From positions 1-46,322 of the forward strand of contig CALZIL010000021.1 of assembly GCA_945787495.1 (NCBI GenBank): 46,322 nt of DNA, written 5' to 3'. The DNA comes from an uncultured Afifella sp. Its GTDB lineage: Bacteria > Pseudomonadota > Alphaproteobacteria > Rhizobiales > Afifellaceae. Within the stretch, counting starts at the first letter, position 1. Each line of letters opens with the position of its first letter. Under the pieces are notes generated by a model that saw only the letters and a list, made by a program, of their open reading frames with translations, was not told the DNA's origin and did not search any database. Below are positions 24,694-35,918 of the stretch, in pieces. The position numbers were made by a program, and so were the translations under genes.

Positions 24694-26307
24694 ATGGATC
24701 GACTTGCACAGGCGGTGATCCTGTCCTGGGGATGGCGCCGTCGCTTCATTGCGCTTGCGAGCGGCGCATTGTCGGCGCTGGCGCAGGCGCCGTTTTTCGC
24801 CTTTCCGGTTCTGTGGCTAACCTTCCCGGTTTTCGTCTGGCTGCTCGACGGTTCCGTCGCCACGGCCAGGCGCGGCGGCGCGCGGCGGTTCTGGCCGGCC
24901 TTTTCCGCCGGCTGGTGGTTCGGCTTCGGCTATTTCCTGGCCGGCCTGTGGTGGATCGGAGCGGCGTTTCTGGTCGATGCGGAGCAATTCGCCTGGCTTT
25001 TGCCGCTTGCCGTCATCGCCCTGCCCGCCGGGCTGGCGCTGTTCTGGGGGCTGGCGGCAGCTTTTGCGCAGCTGATCTGGCGCGACGACTGGCGGCGTAT
25101 TCTGGCGCTGGCCGCTGCTCTTGGCGCGGCGGAATGGGCGCGCGGCCATGTTCTCACCGGTTTTCCCTGGAACGCCATCGGCTATGCGCTGACGGCCGGC
25201 GAGGTGCTGATGCAATCGGCCGCCGTGTTCGGTCTGCATGCGCTCAATATCCTGGCTGTGGTGATTTTTGCCGCACCGGCCGCTTTTGTGCCGCCCGGCG
25301 CGCAGGCACGGCGCAATATCGCCATACCGGCACTGGCCGTGGCCGGCCTTGCCGGCCTCGCTTTATTCGGCTTCATCCGGCTCGGTCAGGCGCCGCGGGC
25401 GAACGTTCCGGACGTGCAGATCAAAATTGTGCAACCGGCCATCGATCAGGCGGAAAAATGGAAGCCTGAGAACAAGCAGGCGATTTTCCAGTCTTTCCTG
25501 GACTTGAGCGGTGAGGGCGGCCTGCCGGAGAACGGCACCGGGCTGGTTCTGGTCTGGCCGGAATCGGCCTTTCCCTTCGCGCTGACGGAAGAACCGGGTG
25601 CGCTGGCGGCGATCGGTACGATGTTGCCGGACGGAGCCGCGCTGGTCACTGGCGCCGCCCGCGTGGAAGCAAATGTCGGCGGTTCCGTCACCGATGCGGG
25701 AACCGATAGCGGCCGGCGGGTTTTCAACAGCGTCTATGTCATCAACGACCGTGGTGAAATCGACGATGCGTATGACAAAGTGCACTTGGTGCCGTTCGGC
25801 GAATATCTGCCGTTTCAGCAAACGCTTGAGTCGCTCGGGCTGCAGCAGCTGACGAAGCTGCGCGGCGGATTTTCGGCCGGACCGCGGCGGCGGGCGCTCT
25901 CCCTGCCGGCGGCGCCGGCATTCTCGCCGCTGATTTGTTATGAGATCGTTTTCCCCGGCGAAGTTCTCCCCGACGATCTCAGGCCCGGCTTTCTGCTCAA
26001 CGTCACCAATGATTCCTGGTATGGCCGCACGCCCGGCCCCTATCAGCACATGCACCAGGCGCGGGTCCGGGCGGTCGAGGAAGGCCTGCCGCTGGTGCGG
26101 GCCGCCAATACCGGCATTTCCATCGTCAGCGACCCGTTCGGGCGAATCAGTGCGCGCGCCGCTCTTGGCGAAAAAACGTCGATCACTGCGCCATTGCCAA
26201 GCGCCATCGATCCGCCATTTTCGTCGCGTCATGGTTACTACGTATTCTTAATTCTACTACTGGTTGTATTTTTAGTGACACTACCGCACCGATCGCGTGC
26301 AAATTGA
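24694..26307 (+). CDS. lnt: Apolipoprotein N-acyltransferase
   Basis: Lnt adds the third acyl chain to the N-terminal cysteine of lipoproteins in the inner membrane. The 537-residue protein has about six membrane helices in its first 230 residues and a nitrilase-like periplasmic domain. The catalytic triad is seen as E290 (WPESAFPF), K362 (DKVHLVPFGEYLP) and C415 (LICYEIVFP), and a final membrane helix lies near 518-533. Length matches the family. It follows corC as in E. coli and rhizobia. The ATG at 24694 is the first plausible start after the palindrome-rich spacer. Confidence 0.95.
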   Translation: MDRLAQAVILSWGWRRRFIALASGALSALAQAPFFAFPVLWLTFPVFVWLLDGSVATARRGGARRFWPAFSAGWWFGFGYFLAGLWWIGAAFLVDAEQFAWLLPLAVIALPAGLALFWGLAAAFAQLIWRDDWRRILALAAALGAAEWARGHVLTGFPWNAIGYALTAGEVLMQSAAVFGLHALNILAVVIFAAPAAFVPPGAQARRNIAIPALAVAGLAGLALFGFIRLGQAPRANVPDVQIKIVQPAIDQAEKWKPENKQAIFQSFLDLSGEGGLPENGTGLVLVWPESAFPFALTEEPGALAAIGTMLPDGAALVTGAARVEANVGGSVTDAGTDSGRRVFNSVYVINDRGEIDDAYDKVHLVPFGEYLPFQQTLESLGLQQLTKLRGGFSAGPRRRALSLPAAPAFSPLICYEIVFPGEVLPDDLRPGFLLNVTNDSWYGRTPGPYQHMHQARVRAVEEGLPLVRAANTGISIVSDPFGRISARAALGEKTSITAPLPSAIDPPFSSRHGYYVFLILLLVVFLVTLPHRSRAN

Positions 26308-26463
26308 TTCGATTTTTACTTAGTTTTTAATGTTCGTTTGACTTCAAAGCGATGGCGGAACATCGTCCGGCAGTTGAGAACGCGAACCCTTTTCGCCTTA
26401 AAGGATAAATCGCGCCGACCGGCTTGGGGGCCGAAACCAGAGCTGAGAGCCAATATCGGGGCA

Positions 26464-26883
26464 ATGATGACGAAAAAAACCACAACATCGGCCAAGCGGC
26501 CCAACAGTACCGATGCCTATGTCGGTAGCAGGGTACGCATGCGTCGGAAGATGCTGGGCATGAGCCAGGAAAAACTTGGCGAGCAGCTCGGCATTACCTT
26601 TCAACAGGTACAGAAGTACGAAAAGGGCGCCAACCGGGTCGGAGCAAGCCGGTTGCAGACGATTTCGCAGGTCCTTGAAGTGCCGATCGGCTACTTCTTT
26701 CCGCAGGAACCGGCTGCCGTCGGCGGCATGGGTGAAAGCGCCCAGAGCGACTATATCTCCGACTTCATGATGTCGTCGGAGGGGATCGAACTGAACCGCG
26801 CCTTCGCACAGATCAAGGATCCCAAACTGCGCCGCAAGGTCATCGATCTCGTGCGCACAATGGCTGCGTCGGAAGCCAACTGA
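26464..26883 (+). CDS. XRE/Cro-CI family transcriptional regulator
   Basis: A 139-residue protein with an N-terminal helix-turn-helix of the Cro/CI type at about 20-75 ([41 protein letters not shown]) and a C-terminal helical segment ending MAASEAN. This conserved regulator lies between lnt and metK in many rhizobia. Its targets are unknown to me. Two ATGs in a row (26464, 26467) can start it, after GGGGCA. The 156-bp spacer upstream should hold a promoter; TTGAGA-N17-CTTAAA at 26374-26402 is a weak candidate. Confidence 0.85.
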   Translation: MMTKKTTTSAKRPNSTDAYVGSRVRMRRKMLGMSQEKLGEQLGITFQQVQKYEKGANRVGASRLQTISQVLEVPIGYFFPQEPAAVGGMGESAQSDYISDFMMSSEGIELNRAFAQIKDPKLRRKVIDLVRTMAASEAN

Positions 26884-26961
26884 CCAGACAAGCGAGCGGC
26901 GGTCGCCCCTTCGCACTATCGCCACCCTTGACGATTGCCGCGTGCCGGGGCAAGTCACGGT

Positions 26962-26996
26962 GCCGCTTGCCCGGGGTGTGTCCCCGGGCAAGCGGC
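26962..26996 (+). promoter_or_regulatory. 15-bp perfect hairpin in the metK leader
   Basis: GCCGCTTGCCCGGGG and CCCCGGGCAAGCGGC are exact complements separated by TGTGT. No U-tract follows, so it is not a normal intrinsic terminator. It is flanked by two direct CGGGGCAAG repeats (26946-26954 and 27003-27011). It lies 79 bp after the XRE stop and 83 bp before the metK start. It could be a leader element controlling metK, a processing or transcript-end site for the XRE gene, or a repetitive palindrome. Confidence 0.5.
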
Positions 26997-27079
26997 GGCG
27001 CGCGGGGCAAGACATCACGGCCGCGCCGCCGGTTCCGTTCAATGCAATTTGGCAACGCAATTTTTCAAGGTTGGACAAC

Positions 27080-28239
<1,160 letters not shown>

Positions 28240-28253
28240 AGTCGCGTCCTGCG

Positions 28254-28940
28254 ATGCCGGCGCGGCACGATTCCTTTTACGGCCGGCGCAAGGGCAAGCC
28301 ATTAAGGCCGGGGCAGGCGGAACGGTTGACGCGGCTGCTGCCGGTCTTGCGAATCGATACGGCCCAACCGCCACCCGATCCGTTTTCCGCGCTGTTTGCG
28401 GTCCCGGTAACGGCGATCGTGCTGGAAATCGGCTTCGGTGGCGGCGAGCGGTTGGTCCACGAAGCCGCGGCCGCCCCGCAAACCGGCCATATCGGCATTG
28501 AGGTCTTCGAGGCCGGCCTTGCCAAGGCGGCGGCGGCAATTGACAAAAGCGGCCTCGCCAACATCCGCCTTTATGACGGCGACGCCGGGCCGTTGCTCGA
28601 CTGGCTGCCGGCCGGCTCGATCGCGCGGATCGATCTGCTCTATCCCGATCCCTGGCCGAAGCGGCGGCACTGGAAACGGCGCTTCGTCAATGCCGCCAAT
28701 CTGCAACGCATTGCGCGCGTGCTTGAGCCCGGCGGAACCTTCCGCTTCGCCAGCGACATTGCCGCCTATGTGGACTGGACGCTGCAGCATGTGCGGCGCG
28801 AGCCGGCGCTAATCTGGACGGCCGAGACGGCGGACGACTGGCGCCGGCCATGGCCGGACTGGCCGGGCACCCGTTACGAGGCCAAGGCGATTGGCGAAGG
28901 CCGTCGGCCGGCCTATCTGACATTCCGCAGGACCGGTTGA
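28254..28940 (+). CDS. trmB: tRNA (guanine-N7-)-methyltransferase
   Basis: TrmB makes m7G46 in tRNA. The protein has about 228 residues, with the family head RHDSFYGRRKGKPLRPGQ, the SAM-binding motif VLEIGFGGGERLV, and the signature LYPDPWPKRRHWKRRFV that marks TrmB. A TTG at 28236, overlapping the metK stop (TTGA), is an alternative start giving six more residues; the ATG at 28254 was preferred although neither has a clear Shine-Dalgarno. It ends the long plus-strand chain; the gamma-glutamyltransferase gene converges 29 bp away. Confidence 0.93.
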   Translation: MPARHDSFYGRRKGKPLRPGQAERLTRLLPVLRIDTAQPPPDPFSALFAVPVTAIVLEIGFGGGERLVHEAAAAPQTGHIGIEVFEAGLAKAAAAIDKSGLANIRLYDGDAGPLLDWLPAGSIARIDLLYPDPWPKRRHWKRRFVNAANLQRIARVLEPGGTFRFASDIAAYVDWTLQHVRREPALIWTAETADDWRRPWPDWPGTRYEAKAIGEGRRPAYLTFRRTG

Positions 28941-28969
28941 GCCGTGCTGGCTGGCCGGCCGAATCCAAT

Positions 28970-30469
28970 TCAGGCGAGCAGAAAGACCCCGTCGCGGCGC
29001 GGATCGCCGGCGCCGGCGTAACCGCCGGGCCCGGCTTCGGCCCAGTGCACGCCGCCAAAGTAGAGCGAGCGCTCCGGCCAGGCCTTGGCGCCGGGGAAGC
29101 TTTCAAGCAGTGCGTCCATCTCGTCCCATTCCGCCGCCGCCTCGATATCGAGGTGCCCTTCTTCCAGATGCAGCCGCGGCGCCGTCACCGCTTCGGCCGG
29201 TGTCTTGCCATCCAGAAACCGCGACGCCAGCGCCTGGAAGATCGCCGTGCGGATGCGATTGGAGCCGCCGGAGCCGAGCGCCGCCAATGTGCCGTCGGCC
29301 AGGCGCGCAATGGTCGGCGCCATCATTGAGGACAGACGGGTGCCGGGCCGCCAATTGTGGAAGCCGTCCGGATTGAGATCGGCTTCGCCGAGCATGTTGT
29401 TCAGCATGAAGCCGAAGTCACCAAGGATGCGGCCATTGCCCTCGCCATTGGTGACGGTGGCTGAAGCGGCGCGGCCCTCAGCATCGATGACGCTGATATG
29501 GGTCGTGCCGCGAACCGCCAGAGAACCGGTTGCCTTTTCGCCTGAAAGGCCGAGCGTCTCAAAAATGGCCGCGCCGTCGCGCCGCCAGGCGCTATCGATC
29601 CGGGCGATCGAGCCGGCGCGCTGCATGGCCGAGCGCGGTTCGCGCGCGGCGATGTAATCGGCCAGCATGGCGCCGGCCAGCACACCGCCCAGGGCCGGCG
29701 GCGGATTGAGCCAGATCGTAGCATCACCGATGGTGAGTTCGACCGGTTGGCGTTCGCCCACCTGATAAAGATCGAGGTCGTCGGCGCGAAGATGGCCGCC
29801 GAAGGTTTCGCATTCCTCCAGCATGGCTTCGGCAATCGAAGCCTGCCGGCCCTCGGCGATCATCGCCAGCGCTTCGCCCAGCGCCGGATTGACCAGCCTT
29901 TCGCCGGCGCCGAGCAGCCGGCCGCCGGGCGCGAAGATGGCCCGCGCCTCAGGTGTCCAGGTGAGGATCGGCGCGACGACGTCGAACAAATAGGCCTGGA
30001 ACGGCGTGACGGTGACGCCGCCCGTGGCGAGGCTGACGGCCGGGACGATCAGATCGGCCATCGCCATGGTGCCGAGCGCCGCATGGACGGCCTTGATGCC
30101 GGGCACGAAGCCGGGCACCGCTGCGGCGCCGGCGCCGATATGAAACGCCTGAACGGTGGCGCCGAAATCGGCTAAGACCTCGGTGAATTCGATCGTATCG
30201 GGATCGCGCCTCACCCTGGGCGCATCGCAGAAGAAATCAAACAGCCGTGCCGTTCCGGCGTTCTGGCCGCCGGCCTCATCGCCCTCATGGGCCATCAGGA
30301 AGCCGCCGCCACCGGGCGCGGCGAGCACCGGCTCGCAAACGCAGGCCGCCCACAGACCGGCAATGATGGCGTCAAAGGCATTGCCGCCGGCGCGCAATAT
30401 CTCCACCGCCGCTTCGGCGGTCGCCTTGTGGCCGGCAGCCACGGCGCCCTTTTGCCCGGCTTTTGTCAT
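28970..30469 (-). CDS. Gamma-glutamyltransferase family protein
   Basis: A 499-residue Ntn-hydrolase of the gamma-glutamyltranspeptidase family, made as a precursor that cuts itself before a threonine; that residue should be the first Thr of RGTTHISVIDAEG (about residue 330). The GGGGFLMAH and FHNWRPGTRLSSMMAPT segments and the GSGGSNRI loop, which shapes the glutamate site, are present. It lacks a signal peptide and is shorter than E. coli Ggt, like many cytosolic alphaproteobacterial homologues that act on glutathione adducts or related gamma-glutamyl compounds. The substrate is unknown. It lies 70 bp downstream of pckA on the same strand. Confidence 0.85.
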   Translation of the reverse strand: MTKAGQKGAVAAGHKATAEAAVEILRAGGNAFDAIIAGLWAACVCEPVLAAPGGGGFLMAHEGDEAGGQNAGTARLFDFFCDAPRVRRDPDTIEFTEVLADFGATVQAFHIGAGAAAVPGFVPGIKAVHAALGTMAMADLIVPAVSLATGGVTVTPFQAYLFDVVAPILTWTPEARAIFAPGGRLLGAGERLVNPALGEALAMIAEGRQASIAEAMLEECETFGGHLRADDLDLYQVGERQPVELTIGDATIWLNPPPALGGVLAGAMLADYIAAREPRSAMQRAGSIARIDSAWRRDGAAIFETLGLSGEKATGSLAVRGTTHISVIDAEGRAASATVTNGEGNGRILGDFGFMLNNMLGEADLNPDGFHNWRPGTRLSSMMAPTIARLADGTLAALGSGGSNRIRTAIFQALASRFLDGKTPAEAVTAPRLHLEEGHLDIEAAAEWDEMDALLESFPGAKAWPERSLYFGGVHWAEAGPGGYAGAGDPRRDGVFLLA

Positions 30470-30539
30470 TGCCGACGCCTAACGCAGACTTGCCGGGCCG
30501 GCAATCCGCGTGGTTCAGGGCGCAATGGCCAGACGAGGA

Positions 30540-32147
30540 TCAGGCCGCCGGAGCCGCGCTCTGAAGCGTCGGCGCGGCAGCGCAGATTGCCGGATCCAGG
30601 CCGTCGACATATTGCGCGAAATTGTCGGTGAACATGGCCACCAGATTCGCCGCCTGGGCATCATAGGCGGCCGGGTCGGCCCAGGTCGCGCGTGGATCGA
30701 GCAGCATGTTGTCAACGCCCGGGACCGCCTTGGGCACGGCAAGGCCGAACCACGGCTCGGTGCGAAACTCGGCCTTGTTCAGCGAGCCGTCGAGGGCGGC
30801 GGTCAACAGCGCCCGGGTGGCGGCGATCGGCATCCGCGAGCCCTTGCCGTATTCGCCGCCGGTCCAGCCGGTATTGACGAGCCAGCAATCGACGTTGTGG
30901 CGCTCGATGTGATCGCGCAGCAATTCACCGTAAACCTTCGGCGGGCGCGGGATGAACGGCGCGCCGAAACAGGTGGAGAAGGTCGCCTGCGATCCGACGA
31001 GACCGCGCTCGGTGCCGGCGACCTTGGCGGTGTAGCCGGACAGGAAATGGACGATCGCCTGTTCCGGCGACAATCGCGCGATCGGCGGCAGGACACCAAA
31101 GGCGTCGCATGTCAGCATGACGATGTTTCGCGGCTGGCCGGCGCGGCCGGTCAATATGGCATTGTCGATGAAATGCATCGGATAGGCGCAGCGGCCGTTC
31201 TCCGTCAGGCTGGCATCATCGAAATCGGGCTCGCCGGTGTCGGCATCCAACACAACATTCTCCAGAACCGAGCCAAAGCGCTGCGTCGTCGCATAGATTG
31301 CCGGTTCGGCCTCTTGCGACAGATTAATCGTCTTGGCGTAACAGCCGCCCTCGAAATTGAAAATGCCGTTGTCGCCCCAGCCGTGCTCGTCGTCGCCGAT
31401 GAGCGGGCGCGCCGGATCGGTGGACAGTGTCGTCTTGCCGGTGCCCGACAGGCCGAAGAAAATGGCGACATCGCCGTCCGGACCGGCATTTGCCGAGCAA
31501 TGCATCGGCATGATGCCGCGTTCGGGCAGCATGTAGTTGAGAACGGTGAAAACCGACTTCTTCATTTCGCCGGCATAGGCGGAACCGCCGACCAGAATCA
31601 GACCGCGAGCAAGGTCCATGGCGATAACGGTTTCCGTCCGGCAACCGTAACGGGCCGGGTCGGCGCGGAAAGTCGGCAGATCGATGATTGTCAGGTTAGG
31701 CGAAAACGCTGCCAGATCGGCGCGGTCGGGACGGATTAAAAGATTGCGGATGAACAGATTGTGCCAGGCCAATTCGCAATAAAGGCGCACGGAGATCTGC
31801 GTGTCGGGATCGGCGCCGGCGTAAAGGTCCTGGGCATAAAGACGGCGGCCACCGGCATGGGTCTGCATGTCGGCCAGCAAGCGATCGAAGGCTTCGGGCT
31901 CCATCGCCCCGTTGCCGTCCCACCAGATGGTGTCTTCGGTTGCTGCATCGCGGACGATGAATTTGTCCTTTGGCGAGCGGCCGGTGTGTTCGCCGGTTGT
32001 TGCCGCAAGCGGGCCGCTGGCTGCGAGCCTTGCTTCACCGTTGCCAATGGCATGTTCATAAAGGGCGGCTTCGGAAAGATTCCATTCAATTGTCGCGGCG
32101 TTGCCCAAATCAATTGCCGCATTCGCTTCCTGCCGGTCCGAACTCAT
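30540..32147 (-). CDS. pckA: Phosphoenolpyruvate carboxykinase (ATP)
   Basis: PckA converts oxaloacetate to phosphoenolpyruvate for gluconeogenesis. The 535-residue protein has [13 protein letters not shown], the PEPCK signature region with [15 protein letters not shown], the kinase-1a P-loop [10 protein letters not shown] at 232-241, and the metal-binding DDEHGW. An ATG nine codons upstream is in frame, but [15 protein letters not shown] agrees better with family length. In rhizobia pckA lies beside chvI-chvG, as here, with a small FMN-protein gene inserted between them, and ChvI/ChvG is known to affect it in some species. Confidence 0.95.
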   Translation of the reverse strand: MSSDRQEANAAIDLGNAATIEWNLSEAALYEHAIGNGEARLAASGPLAATTGEHTGRSPKDKFIVRDAATEDTIWWDGNGAMEPEAFDRLLADMQTHAGGRRLYAQDLYAGADPDTQISVRLYCELAWHNLFIRNLLIRPDRADLAAFSPNLTIIDLPTFRADPARYGCRTETVIAMDLARGLILVGGSAYAGEMKKSVFTVLNYMLPERGIMPMHCSANAGPDGDVAIFFGLSGTGKTTLSTDPARPLIGDDEHGWGDNGIFNFEGGCYAKTINLSQEAEPAIYATTQRFGSVLENVVLDADTGEPDFDDASLTENGRCAYPMHFIDNAILTGRAGQPRNIVMLTCDAFGVLPPIARLSPEQAIVHFLSGYTAKVAGTERGLVGSQATFSTCFGAPFIPRPPKVYGELLRDHIERHNVDCWLVNTGWTGGEYGKGSRMPIAATRALLTAALDGSLNKAEFRTEPWFGLAVPKAVPGVDNMLLDPRATWADPAAYDAQAANLVAMFTDNFAQYVDGLDPAICAAAPTLQSAAPAA

Positions 32148-32227
32148 TATTATCGTTGTCCTGGCGGGCAACATGCAATTTCCAAATAAAACTGCCGCAA
32201 ATCAGCGCATCGCCGGGCGAGTGCCGG

Positions 32228-32731
32228 TCAGGAAATGCCGGCAAATACCGCCGGATCGATGTCGGCGATACGGCCAAAGCCGGCAACCAGATGGGCACTT
32301 TGCGGCGCGAAGCGGTAGAACCGGAAATCGCCAAAGCCGGCATAATCGGCGGCGCCGGGATGGCGATCCAGATAGACCGGTGCAGCGATGTCCGGGTCGC
32401 CGGCAAGCGTGACGCCGCCGACGAGCGTCAGGCGCGGCAGGGTGAGCGGATCATCGTCAGCACCGGCCCGCGTATCAGAAGGCGCATCGCCGATGTCGGC
32501 GCCGCTGCCGACAATCAGCAGCGAAGTACGGGGATCACCTTTCAGGTTGGTGGTGTGGACAGCCAGATCCGACAACAGCAGGACTAGGGTGCCGGTGCGC
32601 GGATCGGGCGCAACGCCGGCCCAGGAGTTGAACGGCATACCGTCTCCCGACACGGTCGCCAGCGATGCCTGCCGCGCCTTGCGCCACAGGGACGTCGCGG
32701 CGGCCGCCGGATCAAAGCCGGAACTTGTCAT
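32228..32731 (-). CDS. Pyridoxamine-phosphate-oxidase-like FMN-binding (HugZ-like) protein
   Basis: A 167-residue split-barrel protein of the pyridoxamine 5'-phosphate oxidase-like family (SLWRKARQASLATVSGDGMPFNSWAG is its opening, then LLLSDLAVHTTNLKGDPRTSLLI). The end, DFRFYRFAPQSAHLVAGFGRIADI, resembles HugZ/CREG members, some of which bind haem. The exact reaction is unknown. The ATG at 32731 avoids a seven-residue upstream extension. It is divergent from chvI, with the shared 122-bp spacer holding a likely chvI promoter. Confidence 0.8.
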   Translation of the reverse strand: MTSSGFDPAAAATSLWRKARQASLATVSGDGMPFNSWAGVAPDPRTGTLVLLLSDLAVHTTNLKGDPRTSLLIVGSGADIGDAPSDTRAGADDDPLTLPRLTLVGGVTLAGDPDIAAPVYLDRHPGAADYAGFGDFRFYRFAPQSAHLVAGFGRIADIDPAVFAGIS

Positions 32732-32764
32732 CTTCCGCTCCGTTAACAGCATTCATCTGCGTGC

Positions 32765-32794
32765 TTGCCACAATTTGTTCGCATTCTGTATCAT
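32765..32794 (+). promoter_or_regulatory. Likely chvI promoter
   Basis: TTGCCA (32765-32770) and TATCAT (32789-32794) are separated by 18 bp, close to a sigma-70 promoter, and lie about 60 bp upstream of the chvI start. An AAGGAG at 32841-32846, seven bases before the ATG, is a strong ribosome binding site. Confidence 0.45.
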
Positions 32795-32853
32795 AACGCT
32801 GGCAGGTCATACGCGCCGGTGCCAATCCGCGCCGGCAGCCAAGGAGAAATCCG

Positions 32854-33555
32854 ATGCCGACCATCGCGCTTGTTGACGACGATCGCAACATTTTGACTTC
32901 GGTTTCGATGACACTGGAATCGGAAGGCTACCGCGTCCAGACCTATCTTGACGGTTCGACCGCTCTGGACGGTCTCAACCAGAACCCACCCGATCTTGCC
33001 ATTCTCGACATCAAGATGCCGCGCATGGACGGCATGGAACTGTTGCGCAAGCTGCGCCAGAAATCGGACATGCCGGTGATCTTCTTAACGTCCAAGGACG
33101 ACGAGATCGACGAATTGTTCGGCTTGAAAATGGGCGCCGACGATTTTATTAAAAAACCGTTCTCGCAGCGGCTGCTGGTGGAACGGGTCAAGGCGGTTCT
33201 GCGCCGGGCGCAACCGCGTGATATTGGCCCGGCCCGCGACGGCGAAGCCACCAAGGTGCTGGAGCGCGGCGCCCTGACCATGGACCAGGAACGGCATACC
33301 TGCACGTGGAATGGCCAGAACGTGACCTTGACGGTGACGGAATTTTTGATCCTTTTCGCACTGGCGCAGCGTCCAGGCGTCGTAAAAAGCCGCAATGCGC
33401 TGATGGACGCGGCCTATGAGGATCAAGTTTATGTGGACGACCGAACCATTGACAGCCATATCAAACGGTTGCGCAAGAAGTTCAAAGTCGTCGACAATGA
33501 CTTTAACATGATTGAGACGCTCTATGGCGTCGGCTACCGGTTCAGGGAGGCCTGA
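32854..33555 (+). CDS. chvI: Two-component response regulator ChvI
   Basis: An OmpR-type response regulator of 233 residues. The receiver domain has the acidic pair DDD at 8-10, the phospho-acceptor D52 ([13 protein letters not shown]) and the lysine in IKKPF; the C-terminal winged helix has [21 protein letters not shown] and [14 protein letters not shown]. Its sequence and its place before chvG mark it as ChvI, the acid/envelope-stress and host-contact regulator (BvrR in Brucella). Own promoter and strong Shine-Dalgarno upstream; chvG follows 37 bp later. Confidence 0.95.
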   Translation: MPTIALVDDDRNILTSVSMTLESEGYRVQTYLDGSTALDGLNQNPPDLAILDIKMPRMDGMELLRKLRQKSDMPVIFLTSKDDEIDELFGLKMGADDFIKKPFSQRLLVERVKAVLRRAQPRDIGPARDGEATKVLERGALTMDQERHTCTWNGQNVTLTVTEFLILFALAQRPGVVKSRNALMDAAYEDQVYVDDRTIDSHIKRLRKKFKVVDNDFNMIETLYGVGYRFREA

Positions 33556-33592
33556 TCGCCGGAAGTCTCAAAATGAGAAACCCGGCTGAGAC

Positions 33593-35404
33593 ATGGTTGC
33601 CGAAACGCACCGATCCAAAGTACCTGCCGCGAGCACGTCGAGCGTTGACGTATCAAAGGGTGGGCTGAAACGCATCAAGGCAGTCCTGGCTCCGCTCGGC
33701 ATCGTTTTTCGGCCGGTGGGCGGATTTATCGGCGGCATCGCCCGTTCCAGCACGTCCAGCCTGACGCGGCGCATCCTTTTGCTCAATCTGGCAGCGCTCG
33801 CTGCGCTGGTCGGCGGTATCCTTTATCTCAACCAGTTTCGCGCCGGCCTGATCGACGCGCGTGTCGACAGCCTGTTGACGCAAGGCCAGATCATCGCCGC
33901 GGCGATTGCCGCCCAGGCGGGCGTGGATGCCAACTCCATCACCATCGATCCCGACGAACTGCTGGAACTGCAAGCCGGCGAAAGCGCATCGCCGTTCGAT
34001 GTCGGCGAAGGCGCTGCCGATTTCCCGATCAATCCGGAGCGTGTCGCGCCACTCCTGCGGCGGCTCGTATCGCCAACACGAACACGGGCGCGAATTTACG
34101 ATCAGGACGGAACGCTGCTCCTGGATTCGCGCAGCCTTTATTCACACGGCCAGATTCTGCGCTTCGACCTGCCGGCGCCAGATGAAGCGAAACCCTGGTA
34201 CGAGATGTGGCTGGAGCGGGGGCGCCTTTGGCTCCGGCGCGGCGACCTGCCGGCCTATCGCGAAATCGGCGGCGCCAACGGCAACGAATATCCAGAGGTC
34301 GCCAACGCTCTCAATGGCGCGGCGGCAAGCATTGTGCGGATCAGCGAGGATGGCGGGCTGATCGTCTCGGTCGCCGTGCCCGTTCAGCGCTTTAGGGCGG
34401 TGCTGGGCGCGCTGCTATTGTCAACGGAATCGGGCGATATCGACGCCATCGTCCGGGCTGAGCGTATGGCGATCGTCCGCGTCTTTCTGGTCGCCGCAAG
34501 TGTGACCATCCTGTTGTCGGTTCTCCTGGCAAGCACGATCGCCGGGCCGGTCCGCCGGCTTTCGGACGCCGCCGAACGCATCCGGCGCGGCACCAAGAAA
34601 CGCGTGCAATTGCCGGATTTTAGCGGCCGCAAGGATGAAATCGGCGATCTGGCGCAATCGTTGCGCGACATGACGACTGCCCTTTACAACCGCATGGAGG
34701 CGATCGAACGCTTCGCCGCAGACGTCGCCCATGAACTGAAGAATCCGCTGACCTCGCTCAGAAGCGCCGCTGAAACACTGCCGATCGCTCCGACGCCAGG
34801 TGCACGCGACCGGCTTTTGGGGATCATCGAGCATGATATAAGGCGCCTCGACCGGCTGATTTCCGACATTTCGGACGCCTCGCGCCTGGACGCGGAAATG
34901 GCGCGAGAAGACGCCAACCCGGTTGATCTGCGGGCGCTTTTGGAAACTGTGGTCGATGTTGCCCGTCAGACCCGGGTCAGCGAACATCAAAAACTGGTGC
35001 TGACCATCGATCCCGGCCGCTGGGGCCGCGACGCCTTTTATATTCTTGGCCACGATATTCGCATGGGTCAGGTCATTGACAATCTGATCGCCAATGCCCT
35101 GTCGTTTTCGCCATCCCACGGCAGCGTGCGGATCCATGCCGAGCGGCGGTCGGGGCAGGTGCGGATCACCGTCGACGACGATGGCAGCGGCATCCGCGCC
35201 GAAGCTCTGGACCAGATATTCGAGCGCTTCTACACCGACCGTCCGAATGTTGAGGACTTTGGCCAGAATTCCGGGTTGGGTCTGGCCATTTCGCGGCAGA
35301 TCGTCATGGCACACCGCGGCACGATCACGGCGGAAAACCGCACCGACATGAATGGCAAGGTCGTCGGCGCCCGTATCATCGTCATCCTGCCGGCATCGCG
35401 CTGA
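33593..35404 (+). CDS. chvG: Sensor histidine kinase ChvG
   Basis: A 603-residue membrane kinase. After a cytoplasmic head it has TM1 at about 61-79 (LTRRILLLNLAALAALVGGI), a large periplasmic sensor domain of about 210 residues, TM2 near 292-315, a HAMP domain, and the dimerisation domain with the phospho-acceptor H380 in FAADVAHELKNPLTSL. The ATPase domain shows N (LIANALSFS), DDDGSGI and GLGLAIS. In relatives the periplasmic inhibitor ExoR holds ChvG off; exoR is not in this window. hprK starts 14 bp after the stop, so the kinase and the PTS genes are co-transcribed. Confidence 0.95.
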   Translation: MVAETHRSKVPAASTSSVDVSKGGLKRIKAVLAPLGIVFRPVGGFIGGIARSSTSSLTRRILLLNLAALAALVGGILYLNQFRAGLIDARVDSLLTQGQIIAAAIAAQAGVDANSITIDPDELLELQAGESASPFDVGEGAADFPINPERVAPLLRRLVSPTRTRARIYDQDGTLLLDSRSLYSHGQILRFDLPAPDEAKPWYEMWLERGRLWLRRGDLPAYREIGGANGNEYPEVANALNGAAASIVRISEDGGLIVSVAVPVQRFRAVLGALLLSTESGDIDAIVRAERMAIVRVFLVAASVTILLSVLLASTIAGPVRRLSDAAERIRRGTKKRVQLPDFSGRKDEIGDLAQSLRDMTTALYNRMEAIERFAADVAHELKNPLTSLRSAAETLPIAPTPGARDRLLGIIEHDIRRLDRLISDISDASRLDAEMAREDANPVDLRALLETVVDVARQTRVSEHQKLVLTIDPGRWGRDAFYILGHDIRMGQVIDNLIANALSFSPSHGSVRIHAERRSGQVRITVDDDGSGIRAEALDQIFERFYTDRPNVEDFGQNSGLGLAISRQIVMAHRGTITAENRTDMNGKVVGARIIVILPASR

Positions 35405-35418
35405 CGGATCTGCCCGTC

Positions 35419-35844
35419 ATGTCTGAAACGGTAACGGCAAGTGCGGTTGTCTATCACGGTGCCGGCATTCTCATCCGCGGCGCGCCGGGCGCCGGCAAAT
35501 CGACCCTGGCGCTGAAGCTGATCGAAGACGGCGGCCGGCTCGTCAGTGACGACCGTGTTCACCTTGGCGCCCGAAACGGCCGCATCATCGCCAGCGGCCA
35601 TGGCGCGGTTCCCGGAATGATCGAACTGCGTGGCCGCGGCCCTGTTGAGCGCCCGTTCGAGCCGTCGGTGATAGTTCGGCTCGTTGTCGATTGTGTTGCG
35701 CGCGACCAGATCGAGCGGCTGCCGGAGCCGGATGACTTGACGGCAATGCTGCTCGGCCTCCGCCTGCCGCGCCAGCCGGTTGCGGCAAATAGCCCCGTTG
35801 CGCCTATGCTGGTGTGCGAGGCGCTTTCAGCCATTTGCCGTTGA
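35419..35844 (+). CDS. hprK: Short HPr kinase/phosphorylase (C-terminal domain only)
   Basis: HprK phosphorylates HPr on a serine using ATP. This is the compact form of alphaproteobacteria: 141 residues comprising the catalytic domain only, without the N-terminal domain of Firmicutes. The Walker A GAPGAGKST is at 21-29, and SDDRVHL carries the catalytic-Asp region; GMIELRGRG corresponds to the signature used for phosphorylation and dephosphorylation. It lies between chvG and the EIIA gene, an arrangement conserved in rhizobia that ties carbon signalling to ChvI/ChvG. Confidence 0.92.
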   Translation: MSETVTASAVVYHGAGILIRGAPGAGKSTLALKLIEDGGRLVSDDRVHLGARNGRIIASGHGAVPGMIELRGRGPVERPFEPSVIVRLVVDCVARDQIERLPEPDDLTAMLLGLRLPRQPVAANSPVAPMLVCEALSAICR

Positions 35845-35918
35845 TCGGTACGGCTCAGGTCTTGCACTCGCCGCCGGTTTGGCCAAGATGGCCGCCGCAT
35901 CACGGGAACCGGATATTC

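Noticed and set aside
26884-27079. Known SAM-II or SAM/SAH riboswitch
   Set aside because: The conserved words of those classes were not found; only a strong hairpin and repeats are present, so the class is left open.
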